A stretch of 64,000 nucleotides of DNA from Sphingobacterium olei. Its GTDB lineage: Bacteria > Bacteroidota > Bacteroidia > Sphingobacteriales > Sphingobacteriaceae. The position numbers and the translations under genes are program-made. Positions 46,001-53,870 of this stretch are shown piece by piece. The stretch is from contig NZ_SUME01000005.1 in NCBI RefSeq assembly GCF_005048855.1, forward strand, positions 434,001 through 498,000. The letters are read 5' to 3'. Position 1 is the first letter of the stretch. Every line of letters starts with the position of its first letter. Under the pieces are notes generated by a model. The model ran no database searches and was not told the DNA's origin. It saw only the letters and a program-made list of their open reading frames with translations.

Positions 46001-47615
46001 CCGGCTTACGGTCGGCCGAATTTAGTTCCTCAACCTTACCGCCTGGCGCAAATATATGGGCGTGCCCCGAGGGCGACCCTGGGTTTAATACGGTATAAGC
46101 AGGATCTGCCGCAAAAAGAGATGAATTTGTTGTTTTTCCATTGTAATAACCCCAATAATCTGTCGCATGCTCACTGAAATTCTGGTAGGGGTGATCCTCA
46201 AAATAGTAGTCCATGTTCAACCAGTTCTTTTCTTTTCCGTTACTGTTTAACCACCAGATATTTTTTAGATACCCATGGTTGCTTACCTCGAGATGGACGG
46301 AATGAACGTGTTCCCCCAGCGTATTTCTAAAAGTTATTTTATTGCAGGTGTAGAAAGGTGGTTTAACGAGGGGTACAATTTTTTGATAGCTGAACGATAT
46401 CTCGCCTGTCGGGAATGTGATTTTCTGAATAAGCTTGTTCACAAACATTCCTTTCTGGCTGATAACACTAACATCGCTGAATTTATTCGTGGTCAATGTA
46501 TACATCTGGTTCAGGATGTTGTACATTTGATAATCGGCATAACCATTATTGGAAATAATGTGATTGAGATGCTGATTGTACAGATTTATCACTCCAGTAT
46601 ATTCTGACACATCGTAGGGATTTATAAAATTACCGTTCGGAGTAATTTCTCCCGGCCTAGCAGGCTCACCGGCGCGTTTGGCAGCATCTTTTATCAGTTC
46701 TATTTTCTTGGAAAGTTGGAGCGCGGCCGCGGCTGTTTCAGCACCGAGGCCGGAGAGCGATTGGAGCTGCTGACTTAAAGAAGGATTGTTCAGATCCGGA
46801 ACCTGTAACACTGGGTTATATTTGACAGCTGCCATTATCTTTTCTTCTGGTACCTCGGCATACTCCTCCGACATATATGTAAAATCGATATCCCCTCCGT
46901 TGAAAGGTCTGATTTTTGAGATGTACCAGGACGTAATTGCCGATTGTGTGCTGGGGACCAGTGGTGAATTTGTTGGTGTCTGTATATACCCGGGCTGGGA
47001 TTTGGTGAACTCATATATATTCCCCCCGCCGTCGGTCACGATCCAGTTTCTTAATTCATGTCCTACCATGATGGGCACGATATCCACGTCTGTTTTCTGT
47101 AAGGGTTTTGCCTGTATCACTGTACCGTTTTTTATCAATATAAAGTTAATGGCGGCCCCCTGTACGTTTACCGTAAACAGATCAGACTCACTGTCGATCT
47201 TTCCGGCGTTTGCCTTCGCCAGATACTGGTCGAATACGGGATCACCTATATTGCCCGCCGGCACGGGATTGTTGAGTATGCCGATATCCTGGTCTTCGTC
47301 TATAGCCACCCCCCGGGTCGTTCTCCCGATTACACTTGATCCGAAGCCCAATGTCCACCCCAAGCCCGCGTTACGGGGTTTTTCTCCGTTTTTGATCCCT
47401 GGGCTGTAGTTGAGCGCTACCGGCAGATTGAACCCCTCCGACTGCACGTCGAAAAGGGGAACAGTATAGTTCAGTTTTCCCGTCGCAAAATCGACACTGG
47501 TATTTCCCCTGTAGTCCATCATGGCAGAAGTTGCCGTCCCGGGCTGAATATCCTGCGCGAGCAAGTTGACATTTATACACAATATTAGAGAGAGGATGGC
47601 TTGAAGTTTTATCAT
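43062..47615 (-). CDS. Giant secreted RHS/YD-related protein (1517 residues)
   Basis: A signal peptide (LQAILSLILCINVNLLAQ) is followed by a SpvB/RHS-like N-terminal region: YRGNTSVDFATGKLNYTVPL, LPVALNYSPGIK, NAGLGWTLGFGSSVIGRTTRG. Repeated Tyr-rich beta elements (KIVQIDRTKYAYP, IYDRLM-like) continue through the middle. The C-terminus lacks the RHS core (no GLGRWxxxDP-like block) and ends in a beta-rich segment. Such proteins are often paired in Bacteroidota with a DUF6443-RHS toxin, here encoded divergently 397 bp away. It may form a shell or delivery partner; this is inferred. Confidence 0.7.
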   Translation of the reverse strand: MIKLQAILSLILCINVNLLAQDIQPGTATSAMMDYRGNTSVDFATGKLNYTVPLFDVQSEGFNLPVALNYSPGIKNGEKPRNAGLGWTLGFGSSVIGRTTRGVAIDEDQDIGILNNPVPAGNIGDPVFDQYLAKANAGKIDSESDLFTVNVQGAAINFILIKNGTVIQAKPLQKTDVDIVPIMVGHELRNWIVTDGGGNIYEFTKSQPGYIQTPTNSPLVPSTQSAITSWYISKIRPFNGGDIDFTYMSEEYAEVPEEKIMAAVKYNPVLQVPDLNNPSLSQQLQSLSGLGAETAAAALQLSKKIELIKDAAKRAGEPARPGEITPNGNFINPYDVSEYTGVINLYNQHLNHIISNNGYADYQMYNILNQMYTLTTNKFSDVSVISQKGMFVNKLIQKITFPTGEISFSYQKIVPLVKPPFYTCNKITFRNTLGEHVHSVHLEVSNHGYLKNIWWLNSNGKEKNWLNMDYYFEDHPYQNFSEHATDYWGYYNGKTTNSSLFAADPAYTVLNPGSPSGHAHIFAPGGKVEELNSADRKPDPVYSIARSLKTITSKTGSKVDFTYEGNDIYSADADTNIPIGGLRIKALTVSDATSNRTTTYRYAFPKSGDPTTFRSTGRLNEWHTTVFSWPYMFSTGMDTYTYTHPGYRGGLYNDQSNHNVLYHYVEEVLPDNSVIAYKFPEIDPAYYSSNSPMPDHNSELDRALLAKIYYNADGKIVQIDRTKYAYPTSLIKKRLPEFDKLKTAYPYFIDAGAVQPELWRQIKKEPVHFNQQELLKSYPNAVDPRYSVSVGSYSFSVNPYNSYYYGQWSRRENHQQLALIYNMLLESALQPAEQETLMFTDYDLAAFNSSANTSTLPNEKPYVYDRLMRYAPARRITTATVFTYNGPKSLYPTSIRTVDSGNGYTLTKNKYAWDYTLPSDHVISKMQQMHRFNEVIETQTWKSTDNGVTYKLAEAGTSEYGHQTVEGKTYIYPIKKYNTNLGQLLQLPNTNYTESSSTTFPYTSQFWEGKNIYALEGSYDWNVNDGFLRTGQINDKFSNARSAVVYGGNGLKILEASDVKSEHIFAEDLSPVVTHSYYFERDGVFDNAILYKDTLTFAYLNALTIPQIYTVPRYYTSLNYYKLATDARDVLQNYSNTHYAHYSLMMDKQIFRSFKAIFECIAERKGGEELSPLLGRFYYDYVQSNYLSSEFGQITTELWPKGVNLFAMWWVVDQLMLTSKGGEGIMKMANYEALIKNSSADRDYLFNDDKTYQLSINSEVLSNRFIDFHYLFSNNSVSHATIKAKVLYTNGTSSAVSSIPLSVLNKLNKKAIDLHSFTNHQNIVALQILIPTHDLRHTYAYVAAMPTGTLFKGYSYLPNDKHYLTLDHNCRLEEYFYNELGNYHFTKNEKKEITQMIEEHTAVHDAQMPKFIKVKISNACRNDISMTPRVLSMKLYYPATFSQYNPDFDIPLNIFPGQQDSFGISSGNYRLTLETEPATYELKINNVSIPHNSTGLHMYNIDMTNLNDLDIVLQTIH

Positions 47616-48024
47616 AAAATCAGTAAGGTCAATTTTTACACTAAAATAGGAACTTTATTCCAGTTATTTTATAGGAACATATTTTATTTTACAAATAGTT
47701 TGGGAGATGTCTCTTTCAAGTGGATGTTTAACCGCTTTTTCGAATGAAATTGATGTTTTTTTTAATATTACCGAATAATGTCGGCTATATTCTTGAAAGT
47801 GTATCATATTTTTTTCACTTATTAGAATATTTATTACATATTTGTATATAACTAATTGCTATCTATAAGAACGAACGTCTAATTTTGCCCAGTGCATTAT
47901 TTTCGCCGATATGGTTAGTTTTTTAATGCCAGACACTTATGAGTTTTCGCTAAATATGATATTCCCCCGCATATATAACCGCTTAGTTAATATATTACTC
48001 TCTCCATAGTATATGATATCCACC
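47616..48024. other. AT-rich divergent promoter region of the two RHS genes
   Basis: This 400-bp, strongly AT-rich spacer separates the two divergent large genes. I find no exact TAnnTTTG in either direction (ACATATTTG near 47840-47850 is close) and no gene, hairpin or repeat of note. Two in-frame starts (48013 and 48025) lie at its right edge. Confidence 0.4.
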
Positions 48025-51000
48025 ATGAAAACCCTTCCCATTTACATCATTTTATCGCTTCTGTTTTTAGGTTTTAACCGGGGATCAGCCCAGGTGCCGA
48101 CAACAACCAGAAATTATATTGTAGAGACTACGGTTAAAGTAGAAGGTAAGCAGACTCCAGAAAGTCTACTGGGCCTGCCTGTCGAATCGGTCAACAAGAC
48201 CGTTAAGTATCTGGATGGAATGGGAAGACCAACACAGGTCATTGTATGGCAGGGAAGCCCCTCCAAAAGAGATCTGGTCACACCAGTGGTATACGACAAC
48301 CTCGGCAGGGAGGATAAGTCCTACCTGCCGTATTCAGCTACGCTTGCGGGCAGCGACGGTGGCTATAAGGCCTCGGCACTCACCGATCAGAACCTTTTCT
48401 ATACTACCCCTGGGACAGCAACCACCGGTTGGCTCGCGCCTGGCGTGACCGCCATGCCAAACAATACGGCACATGCTAAAACGGTATTCGAAGCAGGTCC
48501 GCTGAACCGTGTACTGGAACAGGGGGCGCCCGGAGCAGCCTGGCAACCTGTCCCCAACAGTACTACGGGACATACGCAGAAGATGGAATATGGTACGAAC
48601 GCAGCTAACGAGGTAAAGTACTGGCGCGTGAATGCCACCGATAACGGGGCCGCTGCGGTTAGTTACCAAACGGACAGGTTGTTCAAGACCGTTATAAGGG
48701 ATGAGAACTGGAAAGTTGCCGATGGTAAGGGCGGCACCCGTGAAACATTTAAAGACGTCGATGGCCGTGTTGTATTAGAGCGGGTATGGGAAAGCAATGT
48801 CAAGAGCCTTTCTACCTACTACGTCTATGATGACCTGGGTAATCTGAGGTACATACTACCTCCGGCGGTTAACGAAGACGGGCAGGCCGTATTGAGCAGC
48901 TTTACAGAGAGTGTGGCCGCTTTTGAGAATTTTATCTATGCCTACCGCTATGACGGACGCCGGAACCTGATACAGAAGAAGGTGCCGGGCAAGGGCTGGG
49001 AATATATGGTCTATAATAAGGCGGATCAAATGATCCTTAGCCAGGATGCTGCGCAGCGCATACGTAAGGAATGGAGCTATGCACGGTATGATAAACTTGG
49101 CCGTGCTGTTTCTATAGGTCTCTACACCAATACTGCGCAGACTACGCTGGCACAGATCCGTACACTGGTGGATAATTTTGCGGGCCCGCTGTGGGAGGAC
49201 CGTAAGGGAGCTGCCAGCTATGCCAATACCACATTTCCGGTCGCGGGGACAGGTGTCACGGTTAAACCGCTATCGGTCAGTTATTATGATAACTATAGTT
49301 TTACGGGCGCTTCAACTCTTCCCGTGCAGAATGTAACGCACAGTTTACTGACACAGGGCCTTTCCACCGGCAATATTATTTATAAAGACGACGGTACGGC
49401 ACCGTTGCTCACGGTAAGTTACTATGATGATAAGGGCAGGGTGATACAGCAGGCTTCCCAAAACCATCTCGGCGGTACAGATTACCTGACCAATACCTAT
49501 AGCTATATCGGGGAGGTGATGACAAGTAGGCACGATCACAAAGCTTCACCCAGTGGAGCGGTAACCAGTATTCTCACGGCTTATACCTACGATCATATGG
49601 GCAGGCTTGTGGATACGAAAAAGACGGTCAACACCCAGTCTGAAATTATACAGAGCCATCTTGTCTATAATGAGATCGGACAGCTTCGGCATAAGAAGCT
49701 GCACAGCGTGGACAATGGCACAAACTTTATCACTCAGGTAGATTATAGCTACAATGAGCGGAGCTGGATAACGAAGATAGGCTCGCCACACTTTACCGAA
49801 GTGCTACGCTACAACGATCCAACTGCAACAGCTGTTGCGCAGTACAATGGCAACATCTCCGAACAGCACTGGGGCCATGGTACTACTGCTACACCCAACC
49901 GTTTTGTATATGCCTATGATAAGCTGGATAGGCTGCTCAGTGGAATCAGTACGGGTATAACCATGAGCGAAGTGCTGACCTATGACAACATGGGGAATAT
50001 CTTGACGCTCAAGCGGAATAATGCAGCGACAACCAGTTATGCCTACACGGGCAACCGGCTTACAGGTTTATCAGGAGGTATTACGGGAAGCTATACTTAT
50101 GATGTCAATGGGAATGCGACAACAGACCGCACGGGTATGGCGTTTACGTACAACCAGCTTGACCTGCCCAAAACTGCGACAAAGACTGGCACAAGCGTAG
50201 TTTACATGTATAATGCGACAGGATCGATGCAGCGCAAGACAACTACTGTTGGAGGTACGGCGACACAACGTGATTACGTGTCGGGTATTGAGTACAACAA
50301 GCTGGGTAGTGCAGCGAGTAAGATTGAGATGATCCATACGGAAGATGGGTATCTACAGCGCGACGAGAGCAATAATATCTATTTGTACCGGTATAACCTG
50401 ACGGACCACTTGGGCAATGTGCGTGCAACTTTACAGCCTTCTGGCGCGGCAAGCGCTACCGTCATCCAGAAGGACGATTATTTTCCGTTCGGCAAACGTA
50501 AAGGTATCCTTACCTCTGGAATTAATAAGTATCTTTATAACGGAAAGGAAAGGCTGGACGAGCTTGCAGGCGGTAGCCACACCTTTGGAAGTTCTTACAC
50601 ACTGGAAGGGCAGTACGATTACGGAGCGCGTTTTTACGATGCAGAGGTAGGGAGATGGAACGTGGTGGATCCGCTGGCAGATAAGTACCACAGTTTCTCG
50701 CCGTATGTGTATGCGATGAATGACCCTATATATTACATCGATCCAGATGGTCGGCAGACTGCGTCTCTCGATTGGGGTGCGACTTATACGGGAATGGCAG
50801 CCCAAAATTTTCTGCAGGGCTATCTGATGCAGTATTTTCCCGGCGAGGACATGTATTATACACGCCTTCCCGAGGTAAAGGTCGCAGCCTATCGGCTCAC
50901 AGATGATATGATCTGGGATATTGCCGAGGCGAGCTATAAAGCATTCTGGGCGGGAACAGGTTTTACCAGATATGTAGCCCCCTCACACCGGCACCTGTTT

Positions 51001-51480
51001 GGGCCAAATCCGTACCGGCCTTCAGCGGGACCGCAGACTGCCGAGGAATGGGAGCGCACTGGAGATATTGTGGGCTCAAGCGAAATTCCTGGTTTGGCGC
51101 AGGTCGGCGATCTTATTTCGTTAGGTAGCAATATTTACCAGGGCAATGGCGTTGGGATAACTTTATCTCTCGCAGCTTTCGTGCCCGGTGGCAGTCAGGC
51201 TAAACTTGCCGCTAAGATGAAGTTTGTTAAAGATTTTGCAACAAAGAATACCAAAAATTATAGTGCTTATTTTAAGTCAGAGAGAGAAGCAAGAAATTTA
51301 GCAAAGACAAAATTGGGTAAAAATCCAGTGGAAATAGAAACTAATAAATGGAGAAGTAGTGATGGTAAATGGCAATATCGCGCTAAACCTGGCGATGTTG
51401 ATGATAAACATATACATATAGAAGAATTAAACCCCAAGACGGGAGAAGTATTACAAAACTATCATTTGAGATGGGAATGA
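48025..51480 (+). CDS. RHS-repeat polymorphic toxin (DUF6443 N-terminus, RHS core, C-terminal toxin tip)
   Basis: I take MKTLPIYIILSLLFLGF at 48025 as start (ATG 48013 is possible). After the signal peptide comes a DUF6443-like domain (NKTVKYLDGMGRPTQVIVWQ), then YD/RHS repeats (YDDKGRVIQQASQ, YDKLDRLLSGI), and the core ending YDYGARFYDAEVGRWNVVDP and YIDPDGRQT. The last ~250 residues are variable. From about 51215 the DNA becomes much more AT-rich and encodes a ~75-residue tip with KWQYRAKPGDVDDKHIHIEE and NYHLRWE, a compact His/Arg/Trp module likely to be a nuclease toxin. Its stop overlaps the next gene by ATGA, the usual toxin-immunity coupling. Confidence 0.85.
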   Translation: MKTLPIYIILSLLFLGFNRGSAQVPTTTRNYIVETTVKVEGKQTPESLLGLPVESVNKTVKYLDGMGRPTQVIVWQGSPSKRDLVTPVVYDNLGREDKSYLPYSATLAGSDGGYKASALTDQNLFYTTPGTATTGWLAPGVTAMPNNTAHAKTVFEAGPLNRVLEQGAPGAAWQPVPNSTTGHTQKMEYGTNAANEVKYWRVNATDNGAAAVSYQTDRLFKTVIRDENWKVADGKGGTRETFKDVDGRVVLERVWESNVKSLSTYYVYDDLGNLRYILPPAVNEDGQAVLSSFTESVAAFENFIYAYRYDGRRNLIQKKVPGKGWEYMVYNKADQMILSQDAAQRIRKEWSYARYDKLGRAVSIGLYTNTAQTTLAQIRTLVDNFAGPLWEDRKGAASYANTTFPVAGTGVTVKPLSVSYYDNYSFTGASTLPVQNVTHSLLTQGLSTGNIIYKDDGTAPLLTVSYYDDKGRVIQQASQNHLGGTDYLTNTYSYIGEVMTSRHDHKASPSGAVTSILTAYTYDHMGRLVDTKKTVNTQSEIIQSHLVYNEIGQLRHKKLHSVDNGTNFITQVDYSYNERSWITKIGSPHFTEVLRYNDPTATAVAQYNGNISEQHWGHGTTATPNRFVYAYDKLDRLLSGISTGITMSEVLTYDNMGNILTLKRNNAATTSYAYTGNRLTGLSGGITGSYTYDVNGNATTDRTGMAFTYNQLDLPKTATKTGTSVVYMYNATGSMQRKTTTVGGTATQRDYVSGIEYNKLGSAASKIEMIHTEDGYLQRDESNNIYLYRYNLTDHLGNVRATLQPSGAASATVIQKDDYFPFGKRKGILTSGINKYLYNGKERLDELAGGSHTFGSSYTLEGQYDYGARFYDAEVGRWNVVDPLADKYHSFSPYVYAMNDPIYYIDPDGRQTASLDWGATYTGMAAQNFLQGYLMQYFPGEDMYYTRLPEVKVAAYRLTDDMIWDIAEASYKAFWAGTGFTRYVAPSHRHLFGPNPYRPSAGPQTAEEWERTGDIVGSSEIPGLAQVGDLISLGSNIYQGNGVGITLSLAAFVPGGSQAKLAAKMKFVKDFATKNTKNYSAYFKSEREARNLAKTKLGKNPVEIETNKWRSSDGKWQYRAKPGDVDDKHIHIEELNPKTGEVLQNYHLRWE

Positions 51481-51905
51481 AACAGATTAATATAGAAGCA
51501 GAAATTAGTATCAAAAATTTTAGCGAGCAAATACAACTTAAATTGCATCTTAACCAAATTGTTGGCGTTGAATTGTGTATGTCACTTTTTTTATTAAAAG
51601 AGAACCTTATAAATGCAATAGGTTTAAAATTTAGAAATTTTTTCATCCTATTTAAATCAAGTGGAGATCGGTTTTCATATTGTGAATCCGTAGCTCTCGA
51701 TAACGGAGTTTTTAAGGGGCAGATATCAAATGATAGCCTTGATTATATTTTACATTATATTCTAAAATTTTATCGAGACGGAATTGCTGAAGCTGAACAT
51801 GTTGATATCGATTTTTTGAATAATAACGGAAAAGAACTAACACTAACTATTAGCTGCAACATATATCAAGAATACTCTGCCGATGAAATAAAAAAAATGT
51901 TATAA
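51477..51905 (+). CDS. Putative cognate immunity protein
   Basis: The ATG at 51477 overlaps the toxin stop (ATGA); the alternative ATG at 51471 overlaps by ten bases. The 142-residue cytoplasmic protein (MKQINIEAEISIKNFSEQIQ, LDYILHYILKFYRDGIAEAE, TISCNIYQEYSADEIKKML) has no family I can name. Direct coupling to the toxin tip and a base composition as AT-rich as the tip argue that the two arrived together and that this protein neutralises that toxin. Confidence 0.6.
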   Translation: MKQINIEAEISIKNFSEQIQLKLHLNQIVGVELCMSLFLLKENLINAIGLKFRNFFILFKSSGDRFSYCESVALDNGVFKGQISNDSLDYILHYILKFYRDGIAEAEHVDIDFLNNNGKELTLTISCNIYQEYSADEIKKML

Positions 51906-51931
51906 GGATTTAAAGATATAGGCAAGTTTAT

Positions 51932-52026
51932 GAACAACTTAGTAAAGAATTATCATTACCTTTTACAGGTATAGAACAGGACTGGAACCTTTCATGGCTA
52001 CCCACTAATCAAGTAATTATTAAGTT
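51932..52026 (+). pseudogene. Fragment of an immunity gene duplicated downstream
   Basis: Bases 51932-51985 match 52643-52696 (start of the intact gene at 52619) with about three differences in 54 bp: EQLSKELSLPFTG followed by EQDW. After that the frame diverges (LSWLPTNQVIIKL) and stops. There is no start codon in frame. It is a truncated copy left by module shuffling. Confidence 0.75.
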
Positions 52027-52521
52027 ATGATTAAAATACAAATAAGTAATCCAGAGGTACTGTCACTAATTGAGGAAGAAATCATAAATTTAGAAGATGC
52101 TATTGAAAGTATTTTTCCTTTAGATACCGAATATCTCATTTTGATATGGAATAATATATTTATTCCATTAACTTACAAATATGATATATCGTTGATGGTT
52201 CTTGATTTTATAAGAATATTACATTTCCTGAAAGATGATAAAGGTGATAAATTAGAAATACATTGGGCTTCTAATACATTTGTTTCTATTTGGAAAATGA
52301 AAAAAATAAATAGTTCTGTCAATATTAAATCAGAATGGGAAACTGTAAATGGGGGGACACAAGATCTGCTTAATAAGGTAAATGAAAACACATTGCCTGT
52401 TAGTGATTTCGAAAAAGAAATAAAAAAAATATTGTTTTTTTTAAAAAATTCATTAGAGAAAAGTGGACTTAACTGTCATCTAATTGAAGATTTTGAAAAA
52501 CTAGAAAAAACATGCCGATAA
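52027..52521 (+). CDS. Putative orphan immunity protein
   Basis: This 164-residue acidic, helical, AT-rich gene (MIKIQISNPEVLSLIEEEII, LMVLDFIRILHFLKDDKG, FEKEIKKILFFLKNSLEKSG) has no signal peptide or recognised family. Its place in a tandem series behind an RHS toxin, between two relics, fits an orphan immunity gene kept to protect against kin that carry the matching toxin. The evidence is contextual. Confidence 0.5.
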   Translation: MIKIQISNPEVLSLIEEEIINLEDAIESIFPLDTEYLILIWNNIFIPLTYKYDISLMVLDFIRILHFLKDDKGDKLEIHWASNTFVSIWKMKKINSSVNIKSEWETVNGGTQDLLNKVNENTLPVSDFEKEIKKILFFLKNSLEKSGLNCHLIEDFEKLEKTCR

Positions 52522-52540
52522 GGAGGTAGAGACACAATAG

Positions 52541-52609
52541 GGCTGGACGGGTACAAAAGGCACTATAAAAATTTATGATCGTAAAACAGCGTACCTGTTA
52601 ATTCCTTAA
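52541..52609 (+). pseudogene. Relic of a displaced toxin (or immunity) C-terminus
   Basis: Between a TAG (52538-52540) and a TAA (52607-52609) the frame reads GWTGTKGTIKIYDRKTAY and LLIP, a coherent beta-hairpin-like tail with no start codon. It looks like the end of an older RHS toxin tip left behind after replacement. The frame is visible; its origin is inferred. Confidence 0.35.
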
Positions 52610-52618
52610 TTTTTGATT

Positions 52619-52993
52619 ATGATACTGAAAAAAGAAGCACTTGAACAACTTAGTAAGGAATTATCATTACCTTTTACAGGTGCAGAACAGGACTGGGATA
52701 TAGAAATGGCAGATTCTCAAAGAATTAATGACTTTCTTGAATTTTATCATCGGCGTGATGTGTCTACTGATAATAAAGTAGCTGTAATGTCTCTTGTTCT
52801 TGCGTCGTATGAAGATTTTCTAAACGAGAATGATTTACAAACTGATGAAAGTTGGGATGCCATCAATTTGATTTTAGAATCTGAAAAAGCAATTTTTATT
52901 GATTTAATAAATTATTGGTCATTGAGTAATGAATTTGAAGAAGAAAATATTTTCCGAATAACACCGCTTATAAGAAGTATAAAATGTAATTAA
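52619..52993 (+). CDS. Putative orphan immunity protein (intact relative of the 51932 fragment)
   Basis: I start at ATG 52619 (MILKKEALEQLSKELSLPFT). The 124-residue acidic helical protein (FLEFYHRRDVSTDNKVAVMS, LVLASYEDFLNENDLQTDES, ESEKAIFIDLINYWSLSNEF) has no known motif. Its first 20 codons recur in the fragment at 51932, showing that this immunity family was duplicated here. It closes the tandem immunity series. Confidence 0.55.
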   Translation: MILKKEALEQLSKELSLPFTGAEQDWDIEMADSQRINDFLEFYHRRDVSTDNKVAVMSLVLASYEDFLNENDLQTDESWDAINLILESEKAIFIDLINYWSLSNEFEEENIFRITPLIRSIKCN

Positions 52994-53147
52994 TTAGTTT
53001 AAATTTTGAGACAGCCTCTTTTTTTGTTTTAGCCGGATAAATTCTTGGTAGTGGGGCGCGTCAAAACACCGAAATGCTTCCGGTGTTAGCATCGGTAAAT
53101 GGCAAATAAGAATGCAGCATAATTGGCTATTTATACTGATTAGTTTT

Positions 53148-53612
53148 TTACAACCCGACTACCGGCCGCTCCCCGTCGCCGTAAAAGTAGTTAAACAGTT
53201 GGCTGGGTTTGAGGCCAAAGGCTTTCGCTAGACCGTAGACTTCGTCCGCATATAGTTCTTGCAGCTCTCCATTTTGGAGTCTACTGAATCGAGACTTCTC
53301 CATCCCAGAGGCGGTAGAAATACTGTTATTAGAATTTGCATAAATCATAATAAATGCTTGCAATTTGGTCTTAGCTTTACTTAGGTCTATAACTAATTCC
53401 CATTTGTAATCTTCAAAAAGTTCACTGCAGAGAAGATCAATATCAATTTCAGCGATATTTGCAACAGCATTGAAAACCTTTCCCATTATAAAACTGCGAT
53501 CACCAATTATCCCACTAATGAGTTCTAAAATAGCTTCTGATTCCTCATTCCTATTTCTGATTATTTTTTCAACTGTAGCTTTAAAAGCAATTGAACTAAG
53601 ATGTCTAGTCAT
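53148..53612 (-). CDS. XRE-like helix-turn-helix regulator
   Basis: I use ATG 53612 (MTRHLSSIAFKATVEKI). The N-terminal ~90 residues are helical with no named domain. The C-terminal ~55 residues are a lambda-repressor-like HTH: SISTASGMEKSRFSRLQNGE followed by YADEVYGLAKAFGLKPSQLF. At 154 residues it may regulate the neighbouring toxin/immunity region or the divergent transcript starting near 53690. A plus-strand promoter box stands 63 bp from its start. Confidence 0.6.
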   Translation of the reverse strand: MTRHLSSIAFKATVEKIIRNRNEESEAILELISGIIGDRSFIMGKVFNAVANIAEIDIDLLCSELFEDYKWELVIDLSKAKTKLQAFIMIYANSNNSISTASGMEKSRFSRLQNGELQELYADEVYGLAKAFGLKPSQLFNYFYGDGERPVVGL

Positions 53613-53674
53613 ATTTAAAGAGATTTTTTTAAAAAAAAACTGCAACATTTGTTGTTGTTTTTATTTTAGATTGT

Positions 53675-53682
53675 TATCTTTG
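53675..53682 (+). promoter_or_regulatory. Plus-strand -7 box TATCTTTG with TTG at -33
   Basis: TATCTTTG matches TAnnTTTG, with TTG at 53652-53654 after a 20-base spacer. No protein gene follows for about 900 bp, so it may drive an untranslated RNA covering the hairpins at 53749-53870. A second exact TATCTTTG lies at 53774-53781. Confidence 0.5.
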
Positions 53683-53786
53683 TATTGGTCAGTTTATTCT
53701 GATCTGCGTCTCGTCAAAAAAACCAGCAATTTTAATGACACGAGGCCTTTAGGAGCATATTCCCGATTTTGTATATCTTTGTACAA

Positions 53787-53870
53787 TTTATGGGAGAAGC
53801 TCCTACTGGAATCCGTGTCGGTCCTTGCTGGTACCATTTGACGGAGGAAGGTAGGAGCTTTTCCTTTTTT
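53787..53870 (+). ncRNA. Candidate small RNA / attenuator with intrinsic terminator
   Basis: A TATCTTTG box (53774-53781) is followed by a segment that ends in a perfect 10-bp stem, AAGCTCCTAC (53797-53806) / GTAGGAGCTT (53851-53860), then TTCCTTTTTT. The left arm can instead pair with an upstream copy, TAGGAGC (53749-53755), and its flank (TTCCC with GGGAG), giving a mutually exclusive hairpin in a transcript from the 53675 promoter. No open frame of note lies inside. This suggests either an ~84-base RNA or a terminator/antiterminator switch, but no RNA family is recognised. Confidence 0.45.

Noticed and set aside
46786..47409. 207-codon plus-strand frame antisense to the giant RHS gene
   Set aside because: It lies fully antisense to a long, clearly coding gene and has no family resemblance; a shadow of codon bias.
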